From NCBI GenBank assembly GCA_009908735.1, contig JAAAOR010000068.1, positions 1 through 19,727 of the forward strand: DNA of 19,727 bases, written 5' to 3'. A model generated the notes under the pieces. It saw nothing but the letters and a program-made list of their open reading frames with translations, was not told where the DNA came from and did not search any database. Origin of the DNA: Spirochaetota bacterium (GTDB taxonomy: Bacteria; Spirochaetota; Spirochaetia; DSM-27196; PWMO01). The position numbers were made by a program, and so were the translations under genes. Below are positions 7,467 through 14,393 of this stretch, piece after piece. Every line of letters begins with the position of its first letter. Position 1 is the first letter of the stretch.

Positions 7467-8267
7467 ATGATGAGCGATAACGCCATGTCGGCCTTCGCCA
7501 GCTACCTGCATCCGGAGTCCTTCGAGAGTCCACATGAGGACTCCATCCTGCATCTACATCCGACGGCCTCGAGTACGAATCGTCACATTCTGCAGAAAGA
7601 CCGGAAGTGGCGGCGGTCCGCCTAGGGGCGCATCGACAACAGCCTGCTGGGATCAATAGTCGGCGTTGGCAAGCTCTTCTACGACGCGGGCTTTCATCTA
7701 TTGCACTTTGATCTTGCCGATGTCGCAGATGCAACAAGCCTGGATTTTCTTGATCACAACGCCAAGCTGAAGCTGATCTGGGGAACGAACTGGGCACATG
7801 GACCGACGCTGGTGGCAGTGACCGGGTACATGCGCTGCCAGCGCCTCGCTATCTGTTTGCTGTCCGGCGATCAGACCCGGCCGGAACGCGCCGGCGCATC
7901 CTGGCGGTTTCTGCTTAGCGACCCCAATGCCCTCGCAGCACGGCTCCCGCGCATCTCAGGTCGATCGCTGGATTTCGAGTGGGCCAATGTAGTAGAGGCA
8001 TGGGAGCAACGCATTTCCGAAGGTCTCACCCAGGATGGGCCGATCCGAATCGACTGGTCTGAACCTGAAGGCCCTCTGTACGTTTCTTCGAGCGAAGAGC
8101 AGAGCTGTCCAACGTGTCGTGGCCCAGGCTGCTACAGCTGTCCCTACTGCGGCTCGCCTGTGGTCGTTGTTTTCTGTGGGACCGTCGCCTATTTCGATCC
8201 ACCGGATCGGACGCGGTCTTCCCGCCGGCACCCGACGCCGCGGGATTACCGCTCGATTTGCCGTTGA
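7467..8267 (+). pseudogene. Unknown protein gene with in-frame TAG; Cys-rich C-terminus
   Basis: ATG 7467 has GGAG seven bases upstream and opens MMSDNAMSAFASYLHPESFE; after 52 codons TAG at 7623-7625 interrupts. The same frame continues without further stops to TGA at 8267 (GRIDNSLLGSIVGVGKLFYD and on; the internal ATG 7701 would give 188 residues). I do not recognise the family. Visible features: a mixed alpha/beta-looking middle and a tight cysteine cluster CPTCRGPGCYSCPYCG (five Cys, two CPxC knuckles), typical of a small zinc-binding site. It starts 27 bases after the SGNH relic, so it belonged to the same transcription unit. Either a nonsense mutation killed it, or two shorter proteins are made. 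Confidence 0.5.
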
Positions 8268-8294
8268 TTAGTCGAACAGCTCGAGCCCGTCTAT

Positions 8295-8510
8295 CTAGTC
8301 GGCTTCCCGATCCTCGTCTTCGACGATCGAGTAGATCACACCGAGCGCGACCGCGGTCGACCGGCTGATACCGCGCCGGCAGTGGATGGTGAAGCCGGAG
8401 AGGCTCGGATCACGCGCGGCTCGCCGCACGAATGCAATGACGCGCTCCACGTCGCCTATCTCCGGTATTCGTTGCTCGACGGCGTCTCCAGGACGGTGAT
8501 CGACGCGCTT
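8295..8510 (-). pseudogene. Relic of a second tyrosine phosphatase gene
   Basis: On the minus strand a stop-bounded stretch reads QRIPEIGDVERVIAFVRRAA then SGFTIHCRRGISRSTAVALG and VIYSIVEDEDREAD before TAG at 8295-8297. It aligns residue for residue with the intact phosphatase at 6105-6701 (KRIPRRRDVRRAIRFFRR, SGYTIHCWRGISRSTAIALG, YLYMITGSEGEA), keeping the Cx5R loop. No start codon, ribosome site or N-terminal half is visible, and the C-terminal part is lost after the TAG. It lies opposite in orientation to the intact copy. The rest of 8268-8615 shows no gene that I can support. Confidence 0.65.
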
Positions 8511-8615
8511 TGCGGAGTTGCGGCTGCGGCTGCCTCTGCCGCCTCCCGACGGATCTCCCTCCAGCGCGAGGTCTGGACATCACAGCGGGATGTCGCGATC
8601 TTAGCGTGAGCGGCT

Positions 8616-9191
8616 ATGAAACACTTCAGACGCGCGAAGCTCACAACTCGAATACGTGATCGAGGAGCGTCCCGTCCACCCCTGCTCATCTATGCGCTCA
8701 AGGTGGTGGCGTTTGTCGCACTTGCGTTTACATATGGAGGACAGGCCATGGCGCAACACTCCTCAGAGGGGTTTTCCATGGACCGGTTTCGGTGGAATAA
8801 CAGACCGCTTGTGGTGTTCGCCCCATCTGTTGAAAACGATGATTACGTCGAGCAACTGCGCAGACTCGAAGACGCAGCTCGGGAGCTTGCGGACCGAGAC
8901 ATGGTCGTGATCCACGCCCTCGACGACACGGGCCCGAGCAGCGCGGTGGGCGGGCGGATAGAGCTCTTCGACACCTCATCACCGCGTAGGGAGACGCTGA
9001 GCGCCGGCGCCGTTGCCAGTCTACGAGACACCTACGGCGTAGGCGAGCAGGAGTACGCCGTGCTGCTGATAGGAAAAGACGGCGGCGTCAAACTGCGATC
9101 CGCCGAACCTGTCTCGACGGCCGCACTTTTCTCGCTCATCGATTCGATGCCGATGCGCAGGCGAGAGATGCGTGAGTCGGAGAAAGAGTAG
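8616..9191 (+). CDS. Exported DUF4174 domain protein
   Basis: A 191-residue protein with an extended basic N-terminus, a hydrophobic stretch (LLIYALKVVAFVALAFTY) and a likely signal-peptidase site at AMA-Q (about residue 46). The mature part starts with FRWNNRPLVVFAPS and ends with YAVLLIGKDGGVKLRSAEP plus IDSMPMRRREM. This is the whole DUF4174 pattern: F-W-R-LVVFAP, an RDM strand, LLIGKDGG-KLR, and the terminal D-MPMR-E. The fold resembles thioredoxin-like proteins but lacks a CxxC pair; its function is not established. Expected location is the periplasm. The ribosome site before ATG 8616 is weak. It stands alone between the phosphatase relic and a convergent sensor kinase. Confidence 0.82.
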   Translation: MKHFRRAKLTTRIRDRGASRPPLLIYALKVVAFVALAFTYGGQAMAQHSSEGFSMDRFRWNNRPLVVFAPSVENDDYVEQLRRLEDAARELADRDMVVIHALDDTGPSSAVGGRIELFDTSSPRRETLSAGAVASLRDTYGVGEQEYAVLLIGKDGGVKLRSAEPVSTAALFSLIDSMPMRRREMRESEKE

Positions 9192-9251
9192 AGAAACGGG
9201 AAGCGCCATAGCCTGACCAATAGATTGTGCCCTGCGGGAGCCTTTTGCAAG

Positions 9252-10433
9252 TTACCGCCCGCTTTCCGCGCCTTGTAGAGGAAACGTTATTACAAACGCG
9301 GTCCCCGGCTCCCTGAGCACCTCGAGTGTGCCGGAAAGCTGTTCTACGAGCCCGGAGACGAGCTGCATTCCCAAGGATGAGGAGGCACGAGGATCGAAAT
9401 CGTCCGGGAGGGTGCTCCCGGAATTGGAGACGGTCAGTACGGCGTGCTCCGGTTCCGAGGCCTCCAGCAGGCTGACTTCAACGAGCTTCAGTCCGCGGTG
9501 GCGAAACCCATGCTTCACGGCATTCGTCACCATCTCGTTGACGATGATGCCGAGAGCGGTCGCCATTTTTGCCGGTAAATCAATCGCGGCGGCCGAAACT
9601 CGGTATTCCACGCCCGGCATCGACACCGAGCTTATTACGGATGCCATCAGATTCTCGAGGTAAGCCTTCATCGGTATGCTCAGGCCGGAATCAGCACGGG
9701 AAAGCATCTCGTGTACGTGCTCGACGGCGCTGATACGGCTATGAAGATCCGAGAGGTCCACCTCGCCGCCAAGGGCCGATTCCTTGATGCTTACCAGAGA
9801 TGCAACAAGGGCAAGATTATTCTTCACCCGGTGGTGGGTTTCGCGGATGAGCCGTGATTGCTCGTCGATGGCGCTATTCAATGAGGCCGCGAGTCGCCGG
9901 TTCTGGGAGTACAGGCGTGCAAGAATGCCGGACATCCCGGCGAGCAGGAGAAGGGCCGACCAGATACCCGTCTGCAGGGACCAGTACTGCTGTTCGCTAT
10001 GCTCGCGTATGAAGCGGGTGAGATTCTCGAAGGCACGGTTGGTGGCGACAACCTGTGACGGGTCTTGATTCAAACGCGCGCTGATGCCGCGATCGATCTG
10101 GTCGAGCCACGCACCGACCTTGGGATTCTGATTTCCGATAATCTCGAAGAACCGGTTGTCCTCTACCCGCGCATCGGCTCGCTCGAGCTCCGAGAGAAGC
10201 TGCGGTAGTGCTGTTCCACGCACCGGACGAGCCGACGCCCCGGCAGCCTCTCGGGCGGAGCCAACTCTGAGATAGCAGAGCCAGAGCTCTGCGACGCTAT
10301 GTCGGGTATCTTCGACACTGCGCAGCAGAAGCGGCCCCGCGACTATGAAACTGCCGAGTACGGCTATAAGCGCGAGGATGCCGACGAGGGGGAAGGAGTA
10401 AGCGGTTGCGAGTTGCGCATGATGCCGCACCAC
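9252..10433 (-). CDS. Sensor histidine kinase, HisKA_2 family, membrane-bound
   Basis: A 393-residue two-component sensor kinase. Membrane helix about 15-37, a periplasmic helical segment about 38-153 with no known ligand domain, second membrane helix about 156-172, then the dimerisation/phosphoacceptor region with RETHHRVKNNLALVASLVSI (His201 is the likely phosphorylated residue) and an HATPase domain with N-box NEMVTNAVKHGF (about 299-310) and a SSSLGMQLVSGLVEQL G-box. The H-R-V-K-N-N form marks the HisKA_2/HWE group, which often works with stand-alone receivers or unusual outputs. Start is GTG 10433 preceded by AGGA (spacing about 6). No response regulator is adjacent. It is divergent from a broken membrane-protein gene, whose intact form may have been functionally linked. 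Confidence 0.88.
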   Translation of the reverse strand: MVRHHAQLATAYSFPLVGILALIAVLGSFIVAGPLLLRSVEDTRHSVAELWLCYLRVGSAREAAGASARPVRGTALPQLLSELERADARVEDNRFFEIIGNQNPKVGAWLDQIDRGISARLNQDPSQVVATNRAFENLTRFIREHSEQQYWSLQTGIWSALLLLAGMSGILARLYSQNRRLAASLNSAIDEQSRLIRETHHRVKNNLALVASLVSIKESALGGEVDLSDLHSRISAVEHVHEMLSRADSGLSIPMKAYLENLMASVISSVSMPGVEYRVSAAAIDLPAKMATALGIIVNEMVTNAVKHGFRHRGLKLVEVSLLEASEPEHAVLTVSNSGSTLPDDFDPRASSSLGMQLVSGLVEQLSGTLEVLREPGTAFVITFPLQGAESGR

Positions 10434-10486
10434 GTTTCATCCTACCGCGGTTCTACCACGGCGTAAACGGCGGTTTTTCGAATTCG

Positions 10487-10515
10487 TTGACAGGACTGCG
10501 AGGCGACGGTAGCCT
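10487..10515 (+). promoter_or_regulatory. Candidate sigma-70 promoter for the broken membrane-protein gene
   Basis: TTGACA (10487-10492) is a perfect -35 box; 17 bases later TAGCCT (10510-10515) is a weak -10. The predicted start lies a few bases before ATG 10528, leaving little room for a leader. Confidence 0.4.
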
Positions 10516-10527
10516 GTCGGCGGTACC

Positions 10528-11030
10528 ATGGGCAATACACAGCGGCATACTGGCCCGGACAGCCCAGCTCCCGAATCCAGTGGTGTTCCGACAGCCCTCA
10601 TTGTCGTCATTGTCCTCATTCTGGCCTTCATGAATGCCGGTGCGGACTACCTCAATGACAGGTCGCTGCAGATTCCGCTCTTTTTTGACACCATCGGCAC
10701 AGTTGTCGCAACGGCCCTCTTCGGGCTGGCGCCGGGCATCGCGACGGCCGTCGGCACGCACCTGTTCATGGAGCTCCTAAACTGGCCTCTTTCCGGAGTC
10801 TACCTTCCATGGATGGCCTGCAACGCCAGCTCCGCGATCATTGTCTGGATTCTCATTCGCCGGGAGCAGTTCGATACCTCCGTCCATGCGCTCATTGCGG
10901 GCCTATGGATCGCGCTCGCCTGCCGGTCAACATCGCCGACAAGACACTTGCGGTGTTCGTTGCCTATGGTGCAATTCGGCTTGCGCATAGACGTGCGGTT
11001 GGCGTTGGCCACGTGCGTGAAAAAGTCTGA
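10528..11030 (+). pseudogene. Multi-pass membrane protein (ECF S-component-like) with internal deletion
   Basis: The first frame encodes a hydrophobic protein with LIVVIVLILAFMNAGADYLN, PLFFDTIGTVVATALFGLAP and LPWMACNASSAIIVWILIRR, which resembles the small membrane proteins related to ECF transporter substrate-binding (S) components and to membrane sensor domains of spirochaetes. After HALIAGLWIALA (about 10920) it breaks into low-complexity sequence. The matching C-terminus, ARLPVNIADKTLAVFVAYGA, is found immediately in another frame and ends with TGA at 11030. So the middle part (probably one to two membrane helices, some tens of residues) was deleted out of frame at about 10910-10922. 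The transcript may still be made (perfect -35 upstream), but the protein would be truncated (181-residue hybrid frame to 11073). The substrate cannot be inferred. Confidence 0.65.
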
Positions 11031-11086
11031 GCTTCCCCCTGCTCTCTCGATGGACTCGGTCACTGTTTCATAGCCGGTGCCGGCAT

Positions 11087-11404
11087 CTAAAACCGTTGCT
11101 CCCGCCAGACCTCAACATCTTCGAGGTAGATAATGCCCGGGTACTCCTGGAAAACTTCGTTCATTATTCTCTGCGCAATCTCTTCAGCTGTTGAGCGCTC
11201 TCGGACGATGACCTCAACCTTGATGTTGGAAAAATCAGCCACAACCGATGCTCGAGACTCGGTTGTATGGAAGTGATGGAGCCCCTTGCCGCCGGCAGAT
11301 ACGAGTGTGTAGCCCGTTGCTCCCTGGGACTCGATAATCTTACGCACCTCAGCCTCCAGGAACTTTTCCGTAACAACGATAATTTTGATGGCTTTGTGAA
11401 ACAT
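11087..11404 (-). CDS. SbtB-like PII-family signalling protein
   Basis: A 105-residue protein beginning MFHKAIKIIVVTEKFLEAEV and containing TGYTLVSAGGKGLHHFH, VADFSNIKVEVIVRERSTAE and a C-terminal IIYLEDVEVWREQRF. Small size, ferredoxin-like beta-alpha-beta pattern and position directly after sbtA identify it as an SbtB-type PII-like protein. In cyanobacteria such trimers bind adenine nucleotides (AMP, ADP, ATP, cAMP) and dock on SbtA to gate bicarbonate uptake; the same role is inferred here. The true start is ATG 11404 with AGGAGG five bases upstream; the frame itself stays open further upstream inside sbtA but has no support there. It lies 29 bases after the sbtA stop, so they are co-transcribed. 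It ends with TAG. No redox CxxC-type C-terminal extension is present. Confidence 0.82.
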   Translation of the reverse strand: MFHKAIKIIVVTEKFLEAEVRKIIESQGATGYTLVSAGGKGLHHFHTTESRASVVADFSNIKVEVIVRERSTAEEIAQRIMNEVFQEYPGIIYLEDVEVWREQRF

Positions 11405-11433
11405 GCATACCTCCTGTGGTACTGTCGGCACCG

Positions 11434-12441
11434 CTACGATGCAAAAACAACCTGCGCGAGCGCGAAGAAGAGCGGAATACACACCGCTATCGCAATCGGC
11501 GTCCCGAGACTTGTGGATGCTCCGATGTATGCGGAGGGGTTGGCTTGGGGAATACCGCCGCGAAGGGTCGGCGGCCCCGAGATATCGGAGTTGGACGCGG
11601 CGACGACCGAAAGGAGCACGACACCTCCCGGACTGAACCCGGTGAGAATGTGAGCAATGTAGCCAAGCCCGAATCCGATGAACCCGTGGACTACGGGCGC
11701 GACGAGGGCGTAGAGCGCAAACCACTGGGTTGCATGCCGCAACTCACTCAGTCGGGCGTAGGCCTCCATGCCGAGGATCAGCATCAGAACCGACAACAAT
11801 CCACGGAACAGCGGATCGTAAAAACTCTCAACTACACTTTCGGGTCTGGTAACGAGCCCGAGCAACAGTCCAAGAACCAGCGCCGAGAGGGCTGCTCCCT
11901 GCAAGCTTTCCTTCATGATAGAGCCTACGCTCATCCGGTGATCGCCACGCGCGCGGTGTTTTCCGGCGTGCATGTTCGCAAACACGATTGCGAGGACCAG
12001 CGCGGGGATGTCCATGAAGGGATACAGGGCAGGCACCCATGCCTCGAAGGCCATCTCTTGCTCTTCCAGAAGCACTATCCCCGCCGCCAGGGTCGATGCA
12101 CTGACCGCTCCGAAGAGACCGGCCGTGGCGATTCCGTCTTCTTCCTTCACGCTCCCGAAGAGTGAGAAAAAAAGGCGCCCGATGACGACGATAGTCACAC
12201 CGGCAACGATCGAAAAAATCGCCGGTAGGAGCATTTCTCCGAGATTCGCCTCCCGTATCTCGATGCCGCCCTCCATGCCTATTCGCATTAGGAGCACAAA
12301 GACCACGAACTGATATATCGATCCGGGAATACTAAGCTTGCTTCCAACCGCGGCCAAAGCTACACCTCCCAGAAGAAATGCAAGCGTGGGCGATTGAAGT
12401 TGCGTGACGAAACGGGAGGTAAAGTCAAGCAGGAAACTCAT
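11434..12441 (-). CDS. sbtA: Sodium-dependent bicarbonate transporter, SbtA family
   Basis: A 335-residue inner-membrane protein with about ten hydrophobic helices in two inverted halves. It carries SbtA family features: LLMRIGMEGGIEIREAN in the first half, GLFGAVSASTLAAGIVLLEE, YPFMDIPALVLAIVFAN, and the C-terminal SGPPTLRGGIPQANPSAYIG with the conserved ANPS-Y motif. The family imports bicarbonate with sodium. Length fits the family (about 320-375). Start ATG 12441 has AGAGGAG seven bases upstream. A PII-like gene follows in the same operon and a LysR regulator is divergent, a layout known from SbtAB loci of cyanobacteria and other bacteria. In a presumably heterotrophic host the bicarbonate would feed carboxylases or pH homeostasis (inference). 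Confidence 0.87.
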   Translation of the reverse strand: MSFLLDFTSRFVTQLQSPTLAFLLGGVALAAVGSKLSIPGSIYQFVVFVLLMRIGMEGGIEIREANLGEMLLPAIFSIVAGVTIVVIGRLFFSLFGSVKEEDGIATAGLFGAVSASTLAAGIVLLEEQEMAFEAWVPALYPFMDIPALVLAIVFANMHAGKHRARGDHRMSVGSIMKESLQGAALSALVLGLLLGLVTRPESVVESFYDPLFRGLLSVLMLILGMEAYARLSELRHATQWFALYALVAPVVHGFIGFGLGYIAHILTGFSPGGVVLLSVVAASNSDISGPPTLRGGIPQANPSAYIGASTSLGTPIAIAVCIPLFFALAQVVFAS

Positions 12442-12496
12442 TTCTTTTCTCCTCTCAGCTGTGTTGTGATCGGCTCAAGGTGCCGCAGCTCCGACA

Positions 12497-12511
12497 CCGG
12501 AAGACTTCCGG
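12497..12511. promoter_or_regulatory. Palindrome in the leader of sbtA
   Basis: CCGGAA-GAC-TTCCGG is a perfect 6-bp inverted repeat with a 3-base loop, about 56 bases upstream of the sbtA ATG. It may be a protein-binding site or a small leader hairpin; no T-tract follows, so it is not an intrinsic terminator. Confidence 0.35.
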
Positions 12512-12560
12512 AGACTGACGAGAGGGAGGATAGTCAACCGCAGAGGATATGTAAAATTGA

Positions 12561-12573
12561 TTGTTGTAAACAA
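12561..12573. promoter_or_regulatory. Candidate LysR-type operator (T-N11-A) between lysR and sbtA
   Basis: TTGTT-GTA-AACAA is a perfect 5-bp inverted repeat with the exact T-N11-A layout of LysR-regulator boxes. It lies between the divergent genes and overlaps the proposed -35 box of the regulator gene, as expected for negative autoregulation with control of the divergent target. Confidence 0.5.
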
Positions 12574-12593
12574 AACGTTCGATAAATTAGAAT
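12564..12593 (+). promoter_or_regulatory. Candidate promoter of the lysR gene (leaderless)
   Basis: TTGTAA (12564-12569) and TAGAAT (12588-12593) are separated by 18 bases. The expected transcription start six to eight bases later falls at the GTG start codon (12600), which has no Shine-Dalgarno sequence. Confidence 0.45.
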
Positions 12594-12599
12594 TACGAT

Positions 12600-13466
12600 G
12601 TGAGAATTAACTACAATCATTTGAGGTATTTTTACTTTGTTGCACACGAGGGACATCTTACGAGGGCGGCGGGAAAGCTCAATATCTCGCAGTCTGCGCT
12701 TTCGGTTCAGATCAAGACCCTAGAGCAGCAGCTCGGCCATGAGCTATTTCAGCGCCGCGGAAAGCAACTGGCCCTTACCGAAGTGGGCCGAATGGTGCTC
12801 GATTACGCGGACGCGATTTTCCGTACCGGTGAGGAGCTTCTCCATCAACTCGTGCATCACCAGGACGTGCACCGCCGAATGTTTCGCATCGGTGCGATTA
12901 CCACCCTCTCTCGGAACTTCCAGATCGGCTTTTTCGGAAAGCTTCTCCAGGAACCGGACGTCGAGCTGGTAGTCTCCTCGGCGTCGCTTCCGGAGTTGTT
13001 GCTGCAGCTGGAGACGCACCGCATAGATGTGGCCTTAACGAACACAGCTCCCACCCGGGACGCGGGAACGCCTTGGGTCTCACACCTCATCTCGGGTCAG
13101 CCGGTGGGTCTCATCGGCGCCGCGGACTTCGAAGAGCGCGGAAGGAGTCTCGCGCAGCTCCTCGCCGAGGAACCGTTGGTGCTTCCGAGCCTGGAGAGCA
13201 ACATCCGAGTGGCGTTCGATGCGCTCGTGGAGCGACTGGGGGTTTCGGTCAATATCAAGGCCGAGGTGAACGACATGACGATGCTGCGGCTGATCGCGCG
13301 AGAGCGCGTGGGACTGGCGGTAGTGCCTCCCATCGTGGTGAAGGACGAGCTCGATCAGGGAGTGCTCAGAGAGATTCGAAAGATTCCCGACATTTCCGAG
13401 ACCTTCTTTGCCCTCGTCCTCAAGCGTCAGTTTCCGAATCCTCTCCTGAAGACGCTTCTTTCATAA
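12600..13466 (+). CDS. LysR family transcriptional regulator, divergent from sbtAB
   Basis: A 288-residue LysR-type regulator. The N-terminal winged helix-turn-helix (about 5-64) is clear: NHLRYFYFVAHEGHLTRAAG, then LNISQSALSVQIKTLEQQLG and HELFQRRGKQLALTEVG. The rest is a periplasmic-binding-protein-like effector domain. The opening is closest to the NhaR-like branch. The start must be GTG 12600 or later because TAG at 12588-12590 closes the frame upstream; GTG gives the standard family N-terminus. No ribosome site precedes it. Position back to back with sbtA, with a T-N11-A box between, makes sbtAB the likely target; the co-inducer is unknown (in cyanobacterial carbon uptake, LysR regulators sense metabolites such as 2-oxoglutarate or 2-phosphoglycolate, but that cannot be transferred here). 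Confidence 0.9.
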   Translation: MRINYNHLRYFYFVAHEGHLTRAAGKLNISQSALSVQIKTLEQQLGHELFQRRGKQLALTEVGRMVLDYADAIFRTGEELLHQLVHHQDVHRRMFRIGAITTLSRNFQIGFFGKLLQEPDVELVVSSASLPELLLQLETHRIDVALTNTAPTRDAGTPWVSHLISGQPVGLIGAADFEERGRSLAQLLAEEPLVLPSLESNIRVAFDALVERLGVSVNIKAEVNDMTMLRLIARERVGLAVVPPIVVKDELDQGVLREIRKIPDISETFFALVLKRQFPNPLLKTLLS

Positions 13467-13548
13467 GCGAAACAAGAGTGAACCATGGTATAATCCGGAT
13501 GATCGACAATCCAGCGCTGAAAAACATGGACCTGACCGAGAAACCCGA

Positions 13549-14250
13549 TCACTCGTGCCAGGGAATGGTGGCGCCTATTGAGGTGGCGAGTTCGTTCATT
13601 TCTGCGTCAGTGTGATAGAGCAACGGCGCCTTCTCCGTAGCGATGCCGTCATCACCTCGGATGAAGCGGTAGGCGGTGTGGTACTCCGAGTCCACCACGA
13701 GCTGCTCCGAGTCGGCGAGCCCCTGAAGATTGGTTTCTCCGTTGCAGGTGCACACATAGGTGCTTGCTGCGCTTTCGACCCGCACGAAGAACGTTGTCCC
13801 TCGAACCCCTGCGACGGCAGTCGGCGTACGAATCTCGAAGGCTGTGTCCCCTGAGACCTCTCGCAGACGATCGAAAACCGCGGCGAAGCTGCCCTTCTCG
13901 AGCTCCGCGGCTCGAACCTGGCCGCCTCGCAGGTCGAGACGGATCGTGGTGTTCTCCCGCAGCTGAAACACGTTTCGGTCGTCGAAAACAATCTCCGCAA
14001 GGCCGTTCGGCCCCGTTTCTATAAGCTGCCCCGACTCCACCCGGTCGCCGAGTCTTGCGGCCTCACCGTCAACGGTGACCTTACCTTCGAGGTACTCCAT
14101 TACGCCGTAGACCGCGATCGGCGCCTGCGCCGGGCCGTCACCCGACTGCTCTCCACCACCCGACGCTGTCGCGGCCGCTGAGATAACTACCAAGAGTACG
14201 GCTGTCGTGATCAGGATCCTGGACGGTTCATTGATTCTTCTTCTGTCCAT
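13549..14250 (-). CDS. FecR domain-containing exported protein
   Basis: A 233-residue protein with a basic N-terminus and a hydrophobic segment (ILITTAVLLVVISAAATASG, about 12-31) acting as signal peptide or anchor, followed by a FecR domain: EGKVTVDGEAARLGDRVESG, FQLRENTTIRLDL and the hallmark IRTPTAVAGVRGTTFFVRVE. A YVCTCNGE segment with a Cys-x-Cys pair follows, a variant common in free-standing bacterial FecR proteins. These are periplasmic proteins of unclear role, unlike the TonB-linked sigma regulator FecR itself; no sigma factor or TonB receptor is nearby. Start ATG 14250 is chosen because AAAGGAGG lies five bases upstream; the open frame extends to 14322 without support. It is divergent from the hybrid sensor kinase, sharing a short AT-rich promoter region. 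Confidence 0.83.
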   Translation of the reverse strand: MDRRRINEPSRILITTAVLLVVISAAATASGGGEQSGDGPAQAPIAVYGVMEYLEGKVTVDGEAARLGDRVESGQLIETGPNGLAEIVFDDRNVFQLRENTTIRLDLRGGQVRAAELEKGSFAAVFDRLREVSGDTAFEIRTPTAVAGVRGTTFFVRVESAASTYVCTCNGETNLQGLADSEQLVVDSEYHTAYRFIRGDDGIATEKAPLLYHTDAEMNELATSIGATIPWHE

Positions 14251-14337
14251 GGGTACCTCCTTTCGCGCCGCCCGGCTCGAGATTCCCGCACCCATCATGT
14301 AGGTCGAACATCGCTTTAGCAATACCGAAAGTGTGCC

Positions 14338-14365
14338 TTTACATGTGTCTATTTTGGTTTATAAT
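14338..14365 (+). promoter_or_regulatory. Sigma-70 promoter of the hybrid sensor kinase
   Basis: TTTACA (14338-14343) and a perfect TATAAT (14360-14365) are separated by 16 bases in a strongly AT-rich island in otherwise GC-rich DNA. The predicted start, about 14372-14374, lies downstream of the first possible start codons of the kinase frame (GTG 14331, ATG 14343), arguing that translation begins later. Confidence 0.65.
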
Positions 14366-14393
14366 AAGGTATTGGATTTTATGGACTAATATT

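Noticed and set aside
5181..8297. Amber codon reassigned to an amino acid (for example pyrrolysine) in this region
   Set aside because: TAG is the natural stop of DUF6691 (followed by a terminator), sbtA, sbtB, DUF4174 and tetR in the same window, and neighbouring genes carry frameshifts and deletions that recoding cannot explain. Kept only as an item to test.
9192..9251. CCCTGCGGG followed by CTTTT after the DUF4174 gene as a terminator
   Set aside because: The stem is only three base pairs and the T run is short and offset.
11416..12165. 249-codon plus-strand open frame inside sbtA
   Set aside because: Shadow of the SbtA coding region, which has a clear family match and ribosome site.
13480..13500. 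TATAAT at about 13490 between lysR and fecR as a promoter
   Set aside because: No -35 match at a suitable distance and no gene begins downstream on the plus strand.
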